Source: Photobacterium lipolyticum
GTDB lineage: Bacteria > Pseudomonadota > Gammaproteobacteria > Enterobacterales > Vibrionaceae
Reading direction: 5' to 3'
NCBI RefSeq assembly: GCF_003026475.1
Contig: NZ_PYMC01000001.1
Location: 579,998-643,997, forward strand
Length of the DNA: 64,000 nucleotides
Shown: positions 48,430 through 59,834 of the stretch, piece after piece
How the letters are laid out: every line of letters starts with the position of its first letter
Numbering within the stretch: position 1 is the stretch's first letter
Notes under the pieces: generated by a model
Told to the model about the DNA's origin: nothing
Seen by the model: only the letters and a program-made list of their open reading frames with translations
The model's database searches: none
Made by a program: the position numbers and the translations under genes

Positions 48430-50121
48430 GTGCAGAACAGGCCACTCAAGCCAGTTACCACAACCATAGCCCGCGCCATGCTGGCTATCTTGTTATTATC
48501 CGTTGCCACCACCAGCTTTGCGCTGCTTACGCTTGCTTCCAGCTTGAATGACGCTGAAGCAATCAATGTTTCCGGCTCACTGCGCATGCAGAGCTATCGC
48601 TTAGCCTATGATATTCAAACCGATTCACAGCAATTATCAGACCACTTAGATCACTTCGAAAAATCGCTGTTTTCACCATCAATGGCCGCACTGGAACACT
48701 GGACGGTGCCTACCGACATTAAAAAGCACTATTACGGCTTAATTAGTCGCTGGGAAAATCTTCACCCTCAGCTCCATAGTTCCGATCGCCAGCAGTATTT
48801 GAATAATGTCGCCAGCTTTGTTGATCACATTGATAGATTTGTCTTTGAGCTGCAGGAATTTTCTGTCATTAAACTGCAAGTATTGTCGGTAATAGGTGGC
48901 ATTGGACTAAGCCTGATCCTGCTCGTTGCCCTGTTCACGATTCATTTCACCCGACGTAAAATCGTTTTCCCTCTGAATCAATTGGTTACTGCCAGTGAAC
49001 ATGTCCAAAATGGCCACTTCGATATTAGACTGGATGTAAAAAGTGATAATGAGTTAGGCATACTGGCCGATAACTTTTGCAAGATGTCTTCTGAACTCGG
49101 TAAGTTATATCGCGGTTTAGAAAAGAACGTGAACGAGAAAACACATCGCCTGCGTCACGCCAATGAATCACTCCAGGTACTCTATAACTGCTCACAAGAA
49201 CTGTCAGTCAGCCGGTTAACCTCACAAAATTTCTCTGCCATGCTAGAAACAATGGTGGCGGTGGAAGGATTAACGGCAACTAAACTGATTATAGAAGAAA
49301 ACAGCGGCGGACGATCTGAGCTAACCGCCGGGATTGAATCTACCCAACCATGGCATTTTCAGGATTTAGACATCGACGGGCAAGTTCTTGGCCAGCTATG
49401 GTGGCAATATACCTTGCCCTGCCCGGATCAAACGTTGATCGATAATATATCGCGCATTTTGGCCCGTGGGATCTATTACAACCGGGCCCAAAAGCAGAGC
49501 GAGCAATTGCTCTTAATGGAAGAGCGGGCCACCATCGCACGCGAGCTACATGACTCATTGGCACAGTCATTGTCTTATCTGAAAATCCAGATGACCTTGC
49601 TAAAACGTCAGTTAGCCAACAATGACACCGATAGCGCCAAACAGATACAGGCCGATATTGATAGCGGGTTGTCAGGCGCTTATACCCAATTAAGAGAATT
49701 GCTGAGCACCTTCCGCCTCACGATCAAAGAAGCAAATTTTGGTGAAGCCTTGGTAGAGATGCTCAAGCCATTGGAAGAGCAAACGGATGCCCTGTTGATC
49801 ATTGATAACCACTTGTCATCGCTCAGTCTCGATGCCCATCATCAGGTACATTTACTGCAAGTGATCCGAGAAGCGGTACTCAATGCGATAAAACATGCCC
49901 ATGCTGACGAAATTGTCGTCTCTTGTGTGCAAAAAGATGATCGAGTAGATATAAAAATTCGTGATGATGGATTAGGCTTCGATCCTAAAAACGAAAAGCT
50001 AAACCATTATGGTTTAGCCATTATGACAGAGCGAGCATCGCGCCTACATGGCGATCTTAAAATAAATACAATGCCGGGCGCAGGCTGTGAAGTGAGCCTC
50101 ACATTTTCACTTCAGCTTTAA
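48430..50121 (+). CDS. narQ: Nitrate/nitrite sensor histidine kinase NarQ
   Basis: A 563-residue membrane sensor. GTG start with AAGGA upstream. Two membrane helices (about 13-38 and 150-172) flank a periplasmic four-helix domain whose nitrate-binding P-box is NVSGSLRMQSYRLA (46-59). HAMP (about 172-225), a signalling/GAF-like segment, the HisKA_3 phosphorylated His374 (IARELHDSLAQSLSYLKIQM) and the ATPase domain with NAIKHAHADEI and DDGLGF. Partner of NarP downstream. Confidence 0.95.
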   Translation: MQNRPLKPVTTTIARAMLAILLLSVATTSFALLTLASSLNDAEAINVSGSLRMQSYRLAYDIQTDSQQLSDHLDHFEKSLFSPSMAALEHWTVPTDIKKHYYGLISRWENLHPQLHSSDRQQYLNNVASFVDHIDRFVFELQEFSVIKLQVLSVIGGIGLSLILLVALFTIHFTRRKIVFPLNQLVTASEHVQNGHFDIRLDVKSDNELGILADNFCKMSSELGKLYRGLEKNVNEKTHRLRHANESLQVLYNCSQELSVSRLTSQNFSAMLETMVAVEGLTATKLIIEENSGGRSELTAGIESTQPWHFQDLDIDGQVLGQLWWQYTLPCPDQTLIDNISRILARGIYYNRAQKQSEQLLLMEERATIARELHDSLAQSLSYLKIQMTLLKRQLANNDTDSAKQIQADIDSGLSGAYTQLRELLSTFRLTIKEANFGEALVEMLKPLEEQTDALLIIDNHLSSLSLDAHHQVHLLQVIREAVLNAIKHAHADEIVVSCVQKDDRVDIKIRDDGLGFDPKNEKLNHYGLAIMTERASRLHGDLKINTMPGAGCEVSLTFSLQL

Positions 50122-50131
50122 GGACAAAAAT

Positions 50132-50758
50132 ATGACCTGTTGGAAAGTAATGATTGTAGATGATCACCCGTTAATGCGACGTGGGATCGGCCAGCTATTA
50201 AGTTTTGAACCCGATTTTGAGTTGATTGGCGAAGCCAGCAATGGTGCAGATGCCATCGCTCTGGCCAATGAGAAAAATCCTGACTTAATCCTGCTCGATT
50301 TAAATATGAAAGGAATGTCAGGCTTAGATACCCTCAATGCAATGCGTGCAGAAGGGATAAGCGCCAGCATTGTTATCCTGACCGTCTCTGACAGCCGTAC
50401 AGATATTAAAGCGTTAGTGGCGGCAGGGGCTGATGGCTACCTGCTAAAAGATACCGAGCCCGATGAACTCATCAGTCTGCTAAAACAAGCGTTATGTAGC
50501 GGCAAGGCCTACAATGATTTGGTTCGTCAACACTTAGAAGATAATACGGAACAAGATTCTCTGCTGAACACGCTTACTGACAGGGAAATGCAGATTTTAC
50601 AAGAAGTTGCCAAAGGCTATAGTAATAAGAAAATTGCTGATACCTTATTTATTTCAGAAGCGACCGTAAAAGTGCACATGAAGAGTTTGCTGAAAAAGCT
50701 ACAGGTCAAATCACGTACCGCAGCGACAGTTCTTTACCTGGAAGCACAAGGACAATAA
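50132..50758 (+). CDS. narP: Nitrate/nitrite response regulator NarP
   Basis: A 208-residue LuxR/FixJ-type regulator. Receiver domain with Asp10/Asp11 and phosphoacceptor Asp56 (LILLDLNMKG). C-terminal helix-turn-helix (LTDREMQILQEVAKGYSNKK). Ten bp after narQ. Likely controls the adjacent nap operon. Confidence 0.95.
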   Translation: MTCWKVMIVDDHPLMRRGIGQLLSFEPDFELIGEASNGADAIALANEKNPDLILLDLNMKGMSGLDTLNAMRAEGISASIVILTVSDSRTDIKALVAAGADGYLLKDTEPDELISLLKQALCSGKAYNDLVRQHLEDNTEQDSLLNTLTDREMQILQEVAKGYSNKKIADTLFISEATVKVHMKSLLKKLQVKSRTAATVLYLEAQGQ

Positions 50759-51093
50759 TGAAAAAGAATCTGATGATAGTACTGGTATCTTTGTTCTTAT
50801 TCGGCTGTGAAACAACGCGGTTGAACAACGAAAGCAGAGATATACAAGTTGTGTGGAATAATAGCGAAAAAATCAACCAATGTACCCACAAAGAAACCAT
50901 CACCAGTTCTGAGGGGCACTGGTATACATTTTTGTTTATCGGCAATCAGGAGTTAACAGAGGGGGCGCTTAACGCACTGAAAAATCGTGCCAGTGCACTT
51001 GGCGCCAATACCATCGATTTATACGCGCCACGAACATTTAGTACATCAGTTACCATGATGGGCAATGCTTATGTTTGCCCCTCATCGCTTTGA
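50758..51093 (+). CDS. DUF4156-like lipoprotein translationally coupled to narP
   Basis: A 111-residue lipoprotein. The signal MKKNLMIVLVSLFLFGC has Cys17 as the lipid site. The mature domain ends with the family-type pattern LGANTIDLYAPR followed by GNAYVC. Start codon overlaps the narP stop by one base (TAATG). Its membership in the narQP operon suggests an envelope role linked to nitrate response, but no function is known. Confidence 0.72.
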   Translation: MKKNLMIVLVSLFLFGCETTRLNNESRDIQVVWNNSEKINQCTHKETITSSEGHWYTFLFIGNQELTEGALNALKNRASALGANTIDLYAPRTFSTSVTMMGNAYVCPSSL

Positions 51094-51130
51094 TTAACCG
51101 TTCCATTCATCGGCCCCCTCAAACAAATAA

Positions 51131-51157
51131 AAAAAACCGCAGCAAGTGCGGTTTTTT
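51131..51157. terminator. Bidirectional terminator after narQP-lipoprotein
   Basis: AAAAAACCGC-AGCAAGT-GCGGTTTTTT between convergent genes. Confidence 0.88.
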
Positions 51158-51175
51158 CATTTATATCAATAGGTA

Positions 51176-51457
51176 TTAACTAGCGAGTGAAGTGATCAGA
51201 TCACCCTCTCGATCTTCAACCCATTGCAGATCGAAAGGCCCCCAGTCACTTAATTGATAATAACCATCATTGTGTCGCTTACCATCCTGGATAAAGGTAA
51301 GCTCTATCCCTAAACCAGGTAACGCTTTTAATACATCCTGAATGGTACGACGTGGCCATCCCGTCTGTTCAATCAGCCTTGGGACATTTGGCCTTTCGAT
51401 ATGCTCGACAAGTAGTGCCAGATAAAGACGACGAGCAAAAACCGGATTCAGTTCCAT
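51176..51457 (-). CDS. Small winged helix-turn-helix protein (HTH_43-like)
   Basis: A 93-residue protein whose start at 51457 is set by GGAGG five bases upstream. A winged-helix fold is suggested by PNVPRLIEQTGWPRRTIQDV with recognition helix about 35-47, followed by a wing ending GYYQLSDWGPFDLQWV. Probably a DNA-binding regulator of an unknown target. Confidence 0.72.
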   Translation of the reverse strand: MELNPVFARRLYLALLVEHIERPNVPRLIEQTGWPRRTIQDVLKALPGLGIELTFIQDGKRHNDGYYQLSDWGPFDLQWVEDREGDLITSLAS

Positions 51458-51963
51458 TGAGACCTCCATAATACTAATTTGAGTAATCATCGGGCCTGTT
51501 ACGGATTGACAGCCGAGCTCTATTTCCTCATAGCAAATCTATGTATTCAGCATGTTACAGTCACTTATCCTCTCACTGCTATTGAGGGAAATAACAATGA
51601 TATGAACAACAACATACAGATGACTATTCAAATTGGTATAAAAGAGGCTTCATTATTCAGAGTAATAAAAAAGAAATGTTGAGTTTGATCAAGATGAGAG
51701 AGGGTTTGGTCACCGATACAGAATAGAAAGCGGCCCAGATCTCATTTTTGTGACCTCGCATGTATATCCGTTCCCCCCTTTCAGCCACTACACCTCCATA
51801 AAGAGTCAATAATTCTGACGAAAACTCACGAATCCTGCATTCCGGTGCATTGTGATCGCCGTACGTATCAATTAAGGTTGCCTATATATACCCCATTGCT
51901 AAGCCTGTGCAATCTCGCTATAAAGGAGAGCTAATTTGATAATAATAGTAAGTCAGCCCCATT
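51458..51963. other. 506-bp intergenic region upstream of the yffB-like gene
   Basis: No gene, repeat or recognisable operator is seen. AT-rich with several short stop-rich frames. Confidence 0.4.
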
Positions 51964-54169
<2,206 letters not shown>

Positions 54170-54352
54170 ATGGAATGGTTATTAAACCCTTGGGTGATCT
54201 CAGCCATCGTTCTCAGCGTCGTGGTCAGTAACATTATGGCCTTAAAATATACCGCGAACATGAAGTTTGGCTACCGCGACAAGGCCAAATACCTCAAAGA
54301 GAAACATGACCGTGAAAAGGCCGAGAAGGAAGAGCAAGATCCGAGTGATTAA
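54170..54352 (+). CDS. DUF2897 family small membrane protein
   Basis: A 60-residue protein with one N-terminal membrane helix (VISAIVLSVVVSNIMALKYT) and a charged C-terminal tail (KAKYLKEKHDREKAEKEEQD). It begins right after the stop of the M15 gene. Typical of DUF2897 in Vibrionaceae; function unknown. Confidence 0.8.
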   Translation: MEWLLNPWVISAIVLSVVVSNIMALKYTANMKFGYRDKAKYLKEKHDREKAEKEEQDPSD

Positions 54353-54422
54353 ATGCGAGTAACTAGAAACGAGTAACTAGATTCTAGTAACTCGATACTC
54401 GTAACTAGGCACTCGTACCTTC
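54353..54422. repeat. CTAG/CGAG-rich intergenic repeat element, copy A7
   Basis: GCGAGTAACTAGAAACGAGT, AACTAGATTCTAGTAACTCG, ATACTCGTAACTAGGCACTC: several near-copies of ACTAG/CGAGTAAC in both orientations. It starts 3 bp after the DUF2897 stop and ends next to the proA stop, between convergent genes. Confidence 0.8.
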
Positions 54423-54425
54423 AGG

Positions 54426-55682
54426 CTATGGACGAACTAAGTAATCCGCTTGCCCTACCCATTTGTAGCTGGTCAGCTCTTCTAACCCCATAGGGCCACG
54501 GGCGTGAAGCTTCTGAGTTGAGACTGCAACCTCAGCCCCTAAACCAAACTGCGCACCGTCAGTGAAACGCGTTGACGCATTCACGTATACAGCCGCAGAT
54601 CCGGCTGCGTTAACAAATTGTTCTGCAGACTGAATATTATTCGTCAGAATCGCATCAGAGTGGCTGGCATTATGCTTGCGCATATGAGCAATGGCTTCTT
54701 GCACATCGTGAACCACTTTCACACCAAGGGTGTAGCTTAACCATTCCGTATCAAAATCCCCGTCTACCACTCGGCGCAACTCTGCCGCCTTACCTTCAAG
54801 TAACTCATAGGCCGCTTCATCGGCGACTAAAGCAACGTTACTGCTATTTAAACGCTCAGCCAAACGAGGCAAGAATGCTTCGGCCACTTGTTCACTCACC
54901 AGCAGCGTATCTAATGCGTTACAAGCCGACGGGCGTTGTGCTTTGGCATTTTCAACAACGTCCAGTGAACGGGCGAGATCAGCCGAATGATCGACATAAA
55001 TATGGCTAATACCAAAACCGCCAATAATGACAGGAATAGTACTGTTTTCCTTACACATCTTGTGCAAACCTGCCCCGCCTCGCGGGATGATCATGTCGAC
55101 GTACTGATCCAGTTTGAGCAACTGTGAGACCAGTTCACGATCCGGTTTTTCAATATATTGTACCGATGCCGCTGGCAAACCCGCCTTCTCCAGCGCCAGC
55201 TGGATCACTTTGACCAATTCCATATTCGAATGGAAGGTTTCGCGGCCACCACGCAAAATGCTGGCATTACCGGTTTTCAGGCACAGTGCTGCAATATCGA
55301 TAGTTACATTCGGACGTGCTTCATAGATAACGCCCACCACACCCAATGGCACACGCCGGCGACTCAGGCGCATCCCGTTTTCCAGTACACGGCTATCGAG
55401 TTCAGCACCAACCGGATCACTTAAGCCGATCACATTGCGTACATCGCTTGCAATACCGCTCAGTCTTGTTTCATTCAATAACAGGCGATCAATGAGTGCA
55501 TCGGTCATTCCGGTCTCACGCGCCGCTTCAATGTCTTTTGCATTGGCTGCCAGAATCACATCTTTATTAGCTTCCAGCTCATCAGCAATAATCGCTAACG
55601 CCTGATTCTTTTGTGCTGTGGCTGCAGTAGCCAATTCGAAAGCCGCTTGCTGCGCAGCTTTACCCATATGTTCAAGATTCAC
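54426..55682 (-). CDS. proA: Gamma-glutamyl phosphate reductase
   Basis: A 418-residue NADPH-dependent reductase, second step of proline synthesis. Catalytic-Cys region [17 protein letters not shown], nucleotide-binding [20 protein letters not shown] and C-terminal [19 protein letters not shown]. Downstream of proB. Confidence 0.96.
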   Translation of the reverse strand: MNLEHMGKAAQQAAFELATAATAQKNQALAIIADELEANKDVILAANAKDIEAARETGMTDALIDRLLLNETRLSGIASDVRNVIGLSDPVGAELDSRVLENGMRLSRRRVPLGVVGVIYEARPNVTIDIAALCLKTGNASILRGGRETFHSNMELVKVIQLALEKAGLPAASVQYIEKPDRELVSQLLKLDQYVDMIIPRGGAGLHKMCKENSTIPVIIGGFGISHIYVDHSADLARSLDVVENAKAQRPSACNALDTLLVSEQVAEAFLPRLAERLNSSNVALVADEAAYELLEGKAAELRRVVDGDFDTEWLSYTLGVKVVHDVQEAIAHMRKHNASHSDAILTNNIQSAEQFVNAAGSAAVYVNASTRFTDGAQFGLGAEVAVSTQKLHARGPMGLEELTSYKWVGQADYLVRP

Positions 55683-55723
55683 AATACTTCCTCTATTAAC
55701 CAGAATGTTGCAACGGGTGAGGT

Positions 55724-56923
55724 TTAGATCACAACAAGATCATCACGATGAATGGCAACCGGGCCATACTCATAGCCTAAAACCGAGTAGATATCCTGGC
55801 TGTGTTTTCCGGCAATCTTAGCCATATCCTGACTTGAATAGCGACAGATACCACGAGCGAGCAAAACGCCGCGGGTATCAAAAATGCGGGCGACTTCACC
55901 ACGCTCAAAAAGCCCTTTTACTTGCGTGATACCTTTAGACAATAAGCTACTACCACGCTGTTGCACAGCGATCGCAGCGCCTGAATCGATAACAATATCC
56001 CCTGATGGTGGGGGACCCGCTAAGATCCAGCGTTTACGACTTTCCAGGGGAGATTCAAGAGGCAGAAAACGTGTTCCCACTGAATGACCAGTGGCGATCT
56101 CTGAAATAACATCGGGACGACTGCCTGCGGCGATAATCACTTCAATACCTGCACGGCGTGCCACATCTGCAGCCTGAAGTTTCGTTGCCATGCCGCCAGT
56201 ACCTAAACCGCCAACACTACCACCGGCTAATTTACGTAACGTTTCGTCAATCGTATGTACTTCACGAATTAACTCTGCCTCTGGGTTATGCCGAGGATCT
56301 GCGGTAAACAGACCAGGTTGGTCGGTCAACAACAGCAATTTATCTGCGCCGCCCAAAATACCAACCAAGGCCGATAAATTATCGTTATCACCGACTTTAA
56401 TTTCTGTTGTGGCAACCGCATCATTTTCATTGACGACCGGGATGATTCCGTTGTCTAACAAGGCATTGATCATATCGCGGGCGTTAAGGTAACGCTCACG
56501 ATCATCTAAATCTGCACGGGTTAGCAGCATTTGGCCAACATGCAGGTTATAGATACCAAACAAGCGCTCCCATTCCTGGATCAAGCGGCTCTGACCAACC
56601 GCCGCAAGCAACTGCTTACTGGCCATCGTTTTGGGCAATTCGGGATAACCCAAATGTTCTCGGCCGGCAGCAATCGCACCAGAGGTCACAATAATGACTT
56701 TATGACCCTGACGGCGCAAATAGGCACATTGACGAACTAACTCGACCATGTGGGCGCGATCTAGTTTCAGCGTCCCGCCCGTTAACACACTGGTGCCGAG
56801 TTTAACGACAATCGTCTGCTTTACTGCGTGGCTTTGCTTTACGGATTGGGCCTGTTTCTCAACTTGAGAGTGTTCGCCCGCGAGGTTCTGCTCTGTAGCA
56901 TTCAAGTGATTAGTATCTACCAT
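55724..56923 (-). CDS. proB: Glutamate 5-kinase
   Basis: A 399-residue kinase for the first step of proline synthesis. Kinase core [49 protein letters not shown] and [19 protein letters not shown], followed by a C-terminal PUA domain (about 305-395). It carries an unusual N-terminal extension of about 35 residues containing a near-repeat (VKQSHAVKQ); no alternative ATG/GTG start in frame removes it, and the ribosome site is weak. Confidence 0.94.
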   Translation of the reverse strand: MVDTNHLNATEQNLAGEHSQVEKQAQSVKQSHAVKQTIVVKLGTSVLTGGTLKLDRAHMVELVRQCAYLRRQGHKVIIVTSGAIAAGREHLGYPELPKTMASKQLLAAVGQSRLIQEWERLFGIYNLHVGQMLLTRADLDDRERYLNARDMINALLDNGIIPVVNENDAVATTEIKVGDNDNLSALVGILGGADKLLLLTDQPGLFTADPRHNPEAELIREVHTIDETLRKLAGGSVGGLGTGGMATKLQAADVARRAGIEVIIAAGSRPDVISEIATGHSVGTRFLPLESPLESRKRWILAGPPPSGDIVIDSGAAIAVQQRGSSLLSKGITQVKGLFERGEVARIFDTRGVLLARGICRYSSQDMAKIAGKHSQDIYSVLGYEYGPVAIHRDDLVVI

Positions 56924-57066
56924 TGGAATTAAACAAATATAGTGGATAAATTTTTGTCTAATTGTTGTATCAATCCCATAGGCAGATCACAAGAAAAATG
57001 CTGCATTAGAAGCCAGAATTCATAAAAATAGGTCTGACAGAGAAAAGGCAGCCCCTAATCTTGTAA

Positions 57067-57471
57067 TTATGCCAACGAACCTAGCGTGGCTTCTTTTAGA
57101 TCCACTGCCGCGGTGACTTCCAGTCCACACTCTTCCTGTAACAAATTTGTCAGCTTAGCGTAGAAGTCATCAATAGTCTGGGCAACCGCTTCGGCATGTT
57201 TGGCTGGCACCTTATCCTGATTCCAGTTACCTTCACTGTCATAGCGACCAAAGTAATAGCGATATTCAAATCCGGAGTCGGTCGTCGTCAGCACCAGCCA
57301 CCACCCCCAGAATTCACGCTCTTCCGGTGATTTTTTCGCACTGATACAACTGGCCAGACAATCGAAGAAAAACTCTCCTTCTTTTGAATGCTGTTGGCGC
57401 AAATAAGGTCCCAAGGCGGTTAATTTTGTCATTAAGCGCCCATGAGGCGGAAAAACAGTGTTAGTAGTCAT
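57067..57471 (-). CDS. crl: Sigma factor-binding protein Crl
   Basis: A 134-residue Crl that promotes RpoS holoenzyme assembly. The start at 57471 follows GGGGAT and gives the family N-terminus (PPHGRLMTKLTALGPYLRQ). Conserved CISAKKSPEEREFWGWWLVL and YYFGRYDSEGNW match the Crl fold. A longer frame is rejected. Confidence 0.92.
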   Translation of the reverse strand: MTTNTVFPPHGRLMTKLTALGPYLRQQHSKEGEFFFDCLASCISAKKSPEEREFWGWWLVLTTTDSGFEYRYYFGRYDSEGNWNQDKVPAKHAEAVAQTIDDFYAKLTNLLQEECGLEVTAAVDLKEATLGSLA

Positions 57472-57534
57472 AGCGTATCCCCATCCATAGTTATACCGAA
57501 CAACAATCACTCAGAGAAAAAACATCCCGCAGGC

Positions 57535-57561
57535 AAAAAAGCAGTTATCACATACAACTGC
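57535..57561 (-). terminator. Terminator of frsA
   Basis: Minus strand GCAGTT-GTATGTGAT-AACTGC followed by six T, between frsA and crl. Confidence 0.65.
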
Positions 57562-57672
57562 TCATAAGCGGACTAAAAGGCATGTTCCAATTCGGTAAGA
57601 ATACTATTTAAGCCATAAAGCTCCTTTTATAGCAACATTTTATTTACATCACATGTAATTCCCGCCGCCAGA

Positions 57673-58932
57673 TTAAGCGAGCTTGTCCTTCAGCCAGTCA
57701 ACCACGGTTGTCATAGCGCGATGATAACCATCGTGTAACGGTGTGTCCGGCAAAATTATCGCCTTTCCTCCCCGGCTCGACATCGCGATCAGTTGATTAT
57801 CCATTTCGGCACAAACAGGATCGTTATTCAGGCTGATCCCCAACATTGGAACGCCCACTTTTCGCCGGCCAAGCAATCCTTGCTGTTTCAGTGACCAGGC
57901 TGATAAGTGGGAGGTCAGGCTTGCTTTTGACACGCCGTTTTTCCCCATTCTCGATGCAATCACATCCAAGGTCATCCGTGGTATCGCATCCAGCATTTTC
58001 GGCTGTGATAAGATCCCATGAATCGCTCCGCCTAAACTGACGCAGGTTTTCAGCCTATTAGGCTCCATAAAGCCTAGACGAATTGCGGCATTGCCACCAA
58101 AACGTAAGCCCAGCATTGCAACTTTATGGTGATCAACCCAGGGCACATCGCGGATCTGCTGAAGTAAAGCCTGATGCAGCCGACTGGTATCTTCGGTTAA
58201 TGCCCAATGGGAACTGTGACCGACCGAGGGCATATCCAGGGTGACCATAGCAAAACCAGCCGGACCTAGGTAATCCCGGTATAATCGCCACAGATCCGAT
58301 TGCAAGGTATCTAAACCACCACTGACAATCACGGTTGGCAACAACTTGTCGGTGCGAGGTAAATGAATATACGCCTGGAATGTTTTACCTTCATATTTAA
58401 CATCAATGATTTTCATCTGATGTGGCATTAATGCCATCGCTTCCCGATAAGTCTGGCCAGCCTGCACTTCCGCCTGTGCCGCCAGCCCATCCCCTTTTAA
58501 ATGCGGATAAGCAGCAACACTGTAGTACATGCTGGCATTCAACAAAGTATGGGCCGCTTGATCTGTTTTACCGGCATTGGCTAATGCGCGCGCTTCTTTG
58601 AGGTAATTCGCCCCCGTTTGCGCCCACTCATAAATCCAGTTACCGGGTTTATAACCAATCACGGTATCAAGTAACTCATCATTGGTTCTGGCAGCATCAG
58701 AGTTGGCTATTCTGGCAAAAATAGCTTCCATCTCAATGGGATCAATACCTTGCCATACCCACTGAGGACGACGCAAAACTCGGTACCAACCATTTTCACT
58801 ATCGCCATCAATATCGTTATGAACAGTAGCAGAACTAATGTGGGCTAACTTCACCAGACTCGACGTTTCTTTTGAGGTTTGGCGAGGAGCAAAAAGCTTT
58901 TCAGATAAATTCGTTTTTGAAGGGTCAGGCAC
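57673..58932 (-). CDS. frsA: Esterase FrsA (fermentation-respiration switch protein)
   Basis: A 419-residue FrsA/UPF0255 protein with an alpha/beta-hydrolase fold. GTG start with GGAG six bases upstream. N-terminal WQGIDPIEMEAIFARIANSD, nucleophile region in HHKVAMLGLRFGGNAAIRLG (here Arg-Phe replaces the usual Ser context), C-terminal HDGYHRAMTTVVDWLKDKLA. Enzymatic activity of the family is disputed. As in E. coli (frsA-crl), it neighbours crl. Confidence 0.92.
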   Translation of the reverse strand: MPDPSKTNLSEKLFAPRQTSKETSSLVKLAHISSATVHNDIDGDSENGWYRVLRRPQWVWQGIDPIEMEAIFARIANSDAARTNDELLDTVIGYKPGNWIYEWAQTGANYLKEARALANAGKTDQAAHTLLNASMYYSVAAYPHLKGDGLAAQAEVQAGQTYREAMALMPHQMKIIDVKYEGKTFQAYIHLPRTDKLLPTVIVSGGLDTLQSDLWRLYRDYLGPAGFAMVTLDMPSVGHSSHWALTEDTSRLHQALLQQIRDVPWVDHHKVAMLGLRFGGNAAIRLGFMEPNRLKTCVSLGGAIHGILSQPKMLDAIPRMTLDVIASRMGKNGVSKASLTSHLSAWSLKQQGLLGRRKVGVPMLGISLNNDPVCAEMDNQLIAMSSRGGKAIILPDTPLHDGYHRAMTTVVDWLKDKLA

Positions 58933-59114
58933 AGTTGGCTCCAGTGATCAAAATCCTATTTCCTGCACAATTAACCGAACCAATGGTAAATAAGGCCAGT
59001 GATAGCCAGATCTGCAATCATTCGCTCTTTACAAAACACTGGTCTACAAAAACCAAGCCACAGCCTAAGGAAGAAGACTGACGGCTAATGTCAGGAATAC
59101 CATACTGCCTATAG

Positions 59115-59150
59115 TATACCCAAACCACCTCGAGATGCAGAGTTCAGCGA
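59115..59150 (+). repeat. MITE-like dispersed repeat, copy B3 (one end)
   Basis: TATACCCAAACCACCTCGAG then ATGCAGAGTTCAG, matching one end and core of B2 and B4. No opposite terminus is obvious, so this may be a truncated copy. Confidence 0.65.
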
Positions 59151-59255
59151 GAATTCATTAGCTTTTAGTCAAGGCAGCCATTTCAGTGCATCGTGGTTCT
59201 ATTTGCCCTTCCCGATCAGCAAAGATAACCAATCTCAGGACGTAATAATTTAAAC

Positions 59256-59289
59256 AAAAAAAGAGGCGTCATCTCTGGCACCTCTTTTT
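59256..59289 (-). terminator. Terminator of gpt
   Basis: Minus strand AAGAGGTG ... CGCCTCTT followed by a T-run, 33 bp past the gpt stop. Confidence 0.8.
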
Positions 59290-59321
59290 GAAATAACTTA
59301 TCGACCAGGTCGAAAGTGATA

Positions 59322-59780
59322 TTACTGCTTTGAAACTGGATCGACGTAAGTCACGGCCATGTCCCATGGCTGCTCAATCCAAGTATCTTGGGCAATATCA
59401 ACAACGTAATCATCAACCAGATGTTTACCTTCCGGTTTCGCACAAACCGTGACAAATTTCGCTTTAGGGTACATAGCACGGATCATTTCAGCGGTACCGC
59501 CAGTATCAACAAGATCGTCAACCACTAAGAAGCCTTCACCATCTCCCTCGGCTTTTTTCACCACTTTCATTTCACGTTGGTGGTCGTGGTCATAGCTTGA
59601 AATACACACGGTATCAACGTGACGAATGTTAAGCTCACGGGCAAGGATCGCAGAAGGAACCAAACCGCCACGGCTAACTGCAATAATACCTTTCCACTGA
59701 TCAGCTGGTAGCAATTTTTCTGCTAACTGACGCGTGTACATTTGCATGTTATCCCATGTGATAACGAACTTATTACTCAT
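59322..59780 (-). CDS. gpt: Xanthine phosphoribosyltransferase
   Basis: A 152-residue purine salvage enzyme that converts xanthine or guanine plus PRPP to nucleotides. PRPP-binding motif [16 protein letters not shown], hallmark [20 protein letters not shown] N-terminus and [20 protein letters not shown]. Length matches the E. coli Gpt (152). Adjacent to a purine permease gene. Confidence 0.95.
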   Translation of the reverse strand: MSNKFVITWDNMQMYTRQLAEKLLPADQWKGIIAVSRGGLVPSAILARELNIRHVDTVCISSYDHDHQREMKVVKKAEGDGEGFLVVDDLVDTGGTAEMIRAMYPKAKFVTVCAKPEGKHLVDDYVVDIAQDTWIEQPWDMAVTYVDPVSKQ

Positions 59781-59834
59781 ATCCGATGAACCTCTGTGTT
59801 AGCGAAATCGATCGCCGATAGTATTTATAAACTG

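Larger units (their letters stand above)
58933..59321. other. Intergenic region between frsA and gpt
   Basis: 389 bp with no supported gene. Contains repeat B3 and the gpt terminator. Confidence 0.45.

Noticed and set aside
51479..51682. 67-residue ORF upstream of the yffB-like gene
   Set aside because: No ribosome site and no recognisable features; it overlaps the leader of the HTH gene on the other strand.
58872..59081. 69-residue plus-strand ORF before repeat B3
   Set aside because: It overlaps the frsA start on the opposite strand, has no ribosome site and no recognisable domain.
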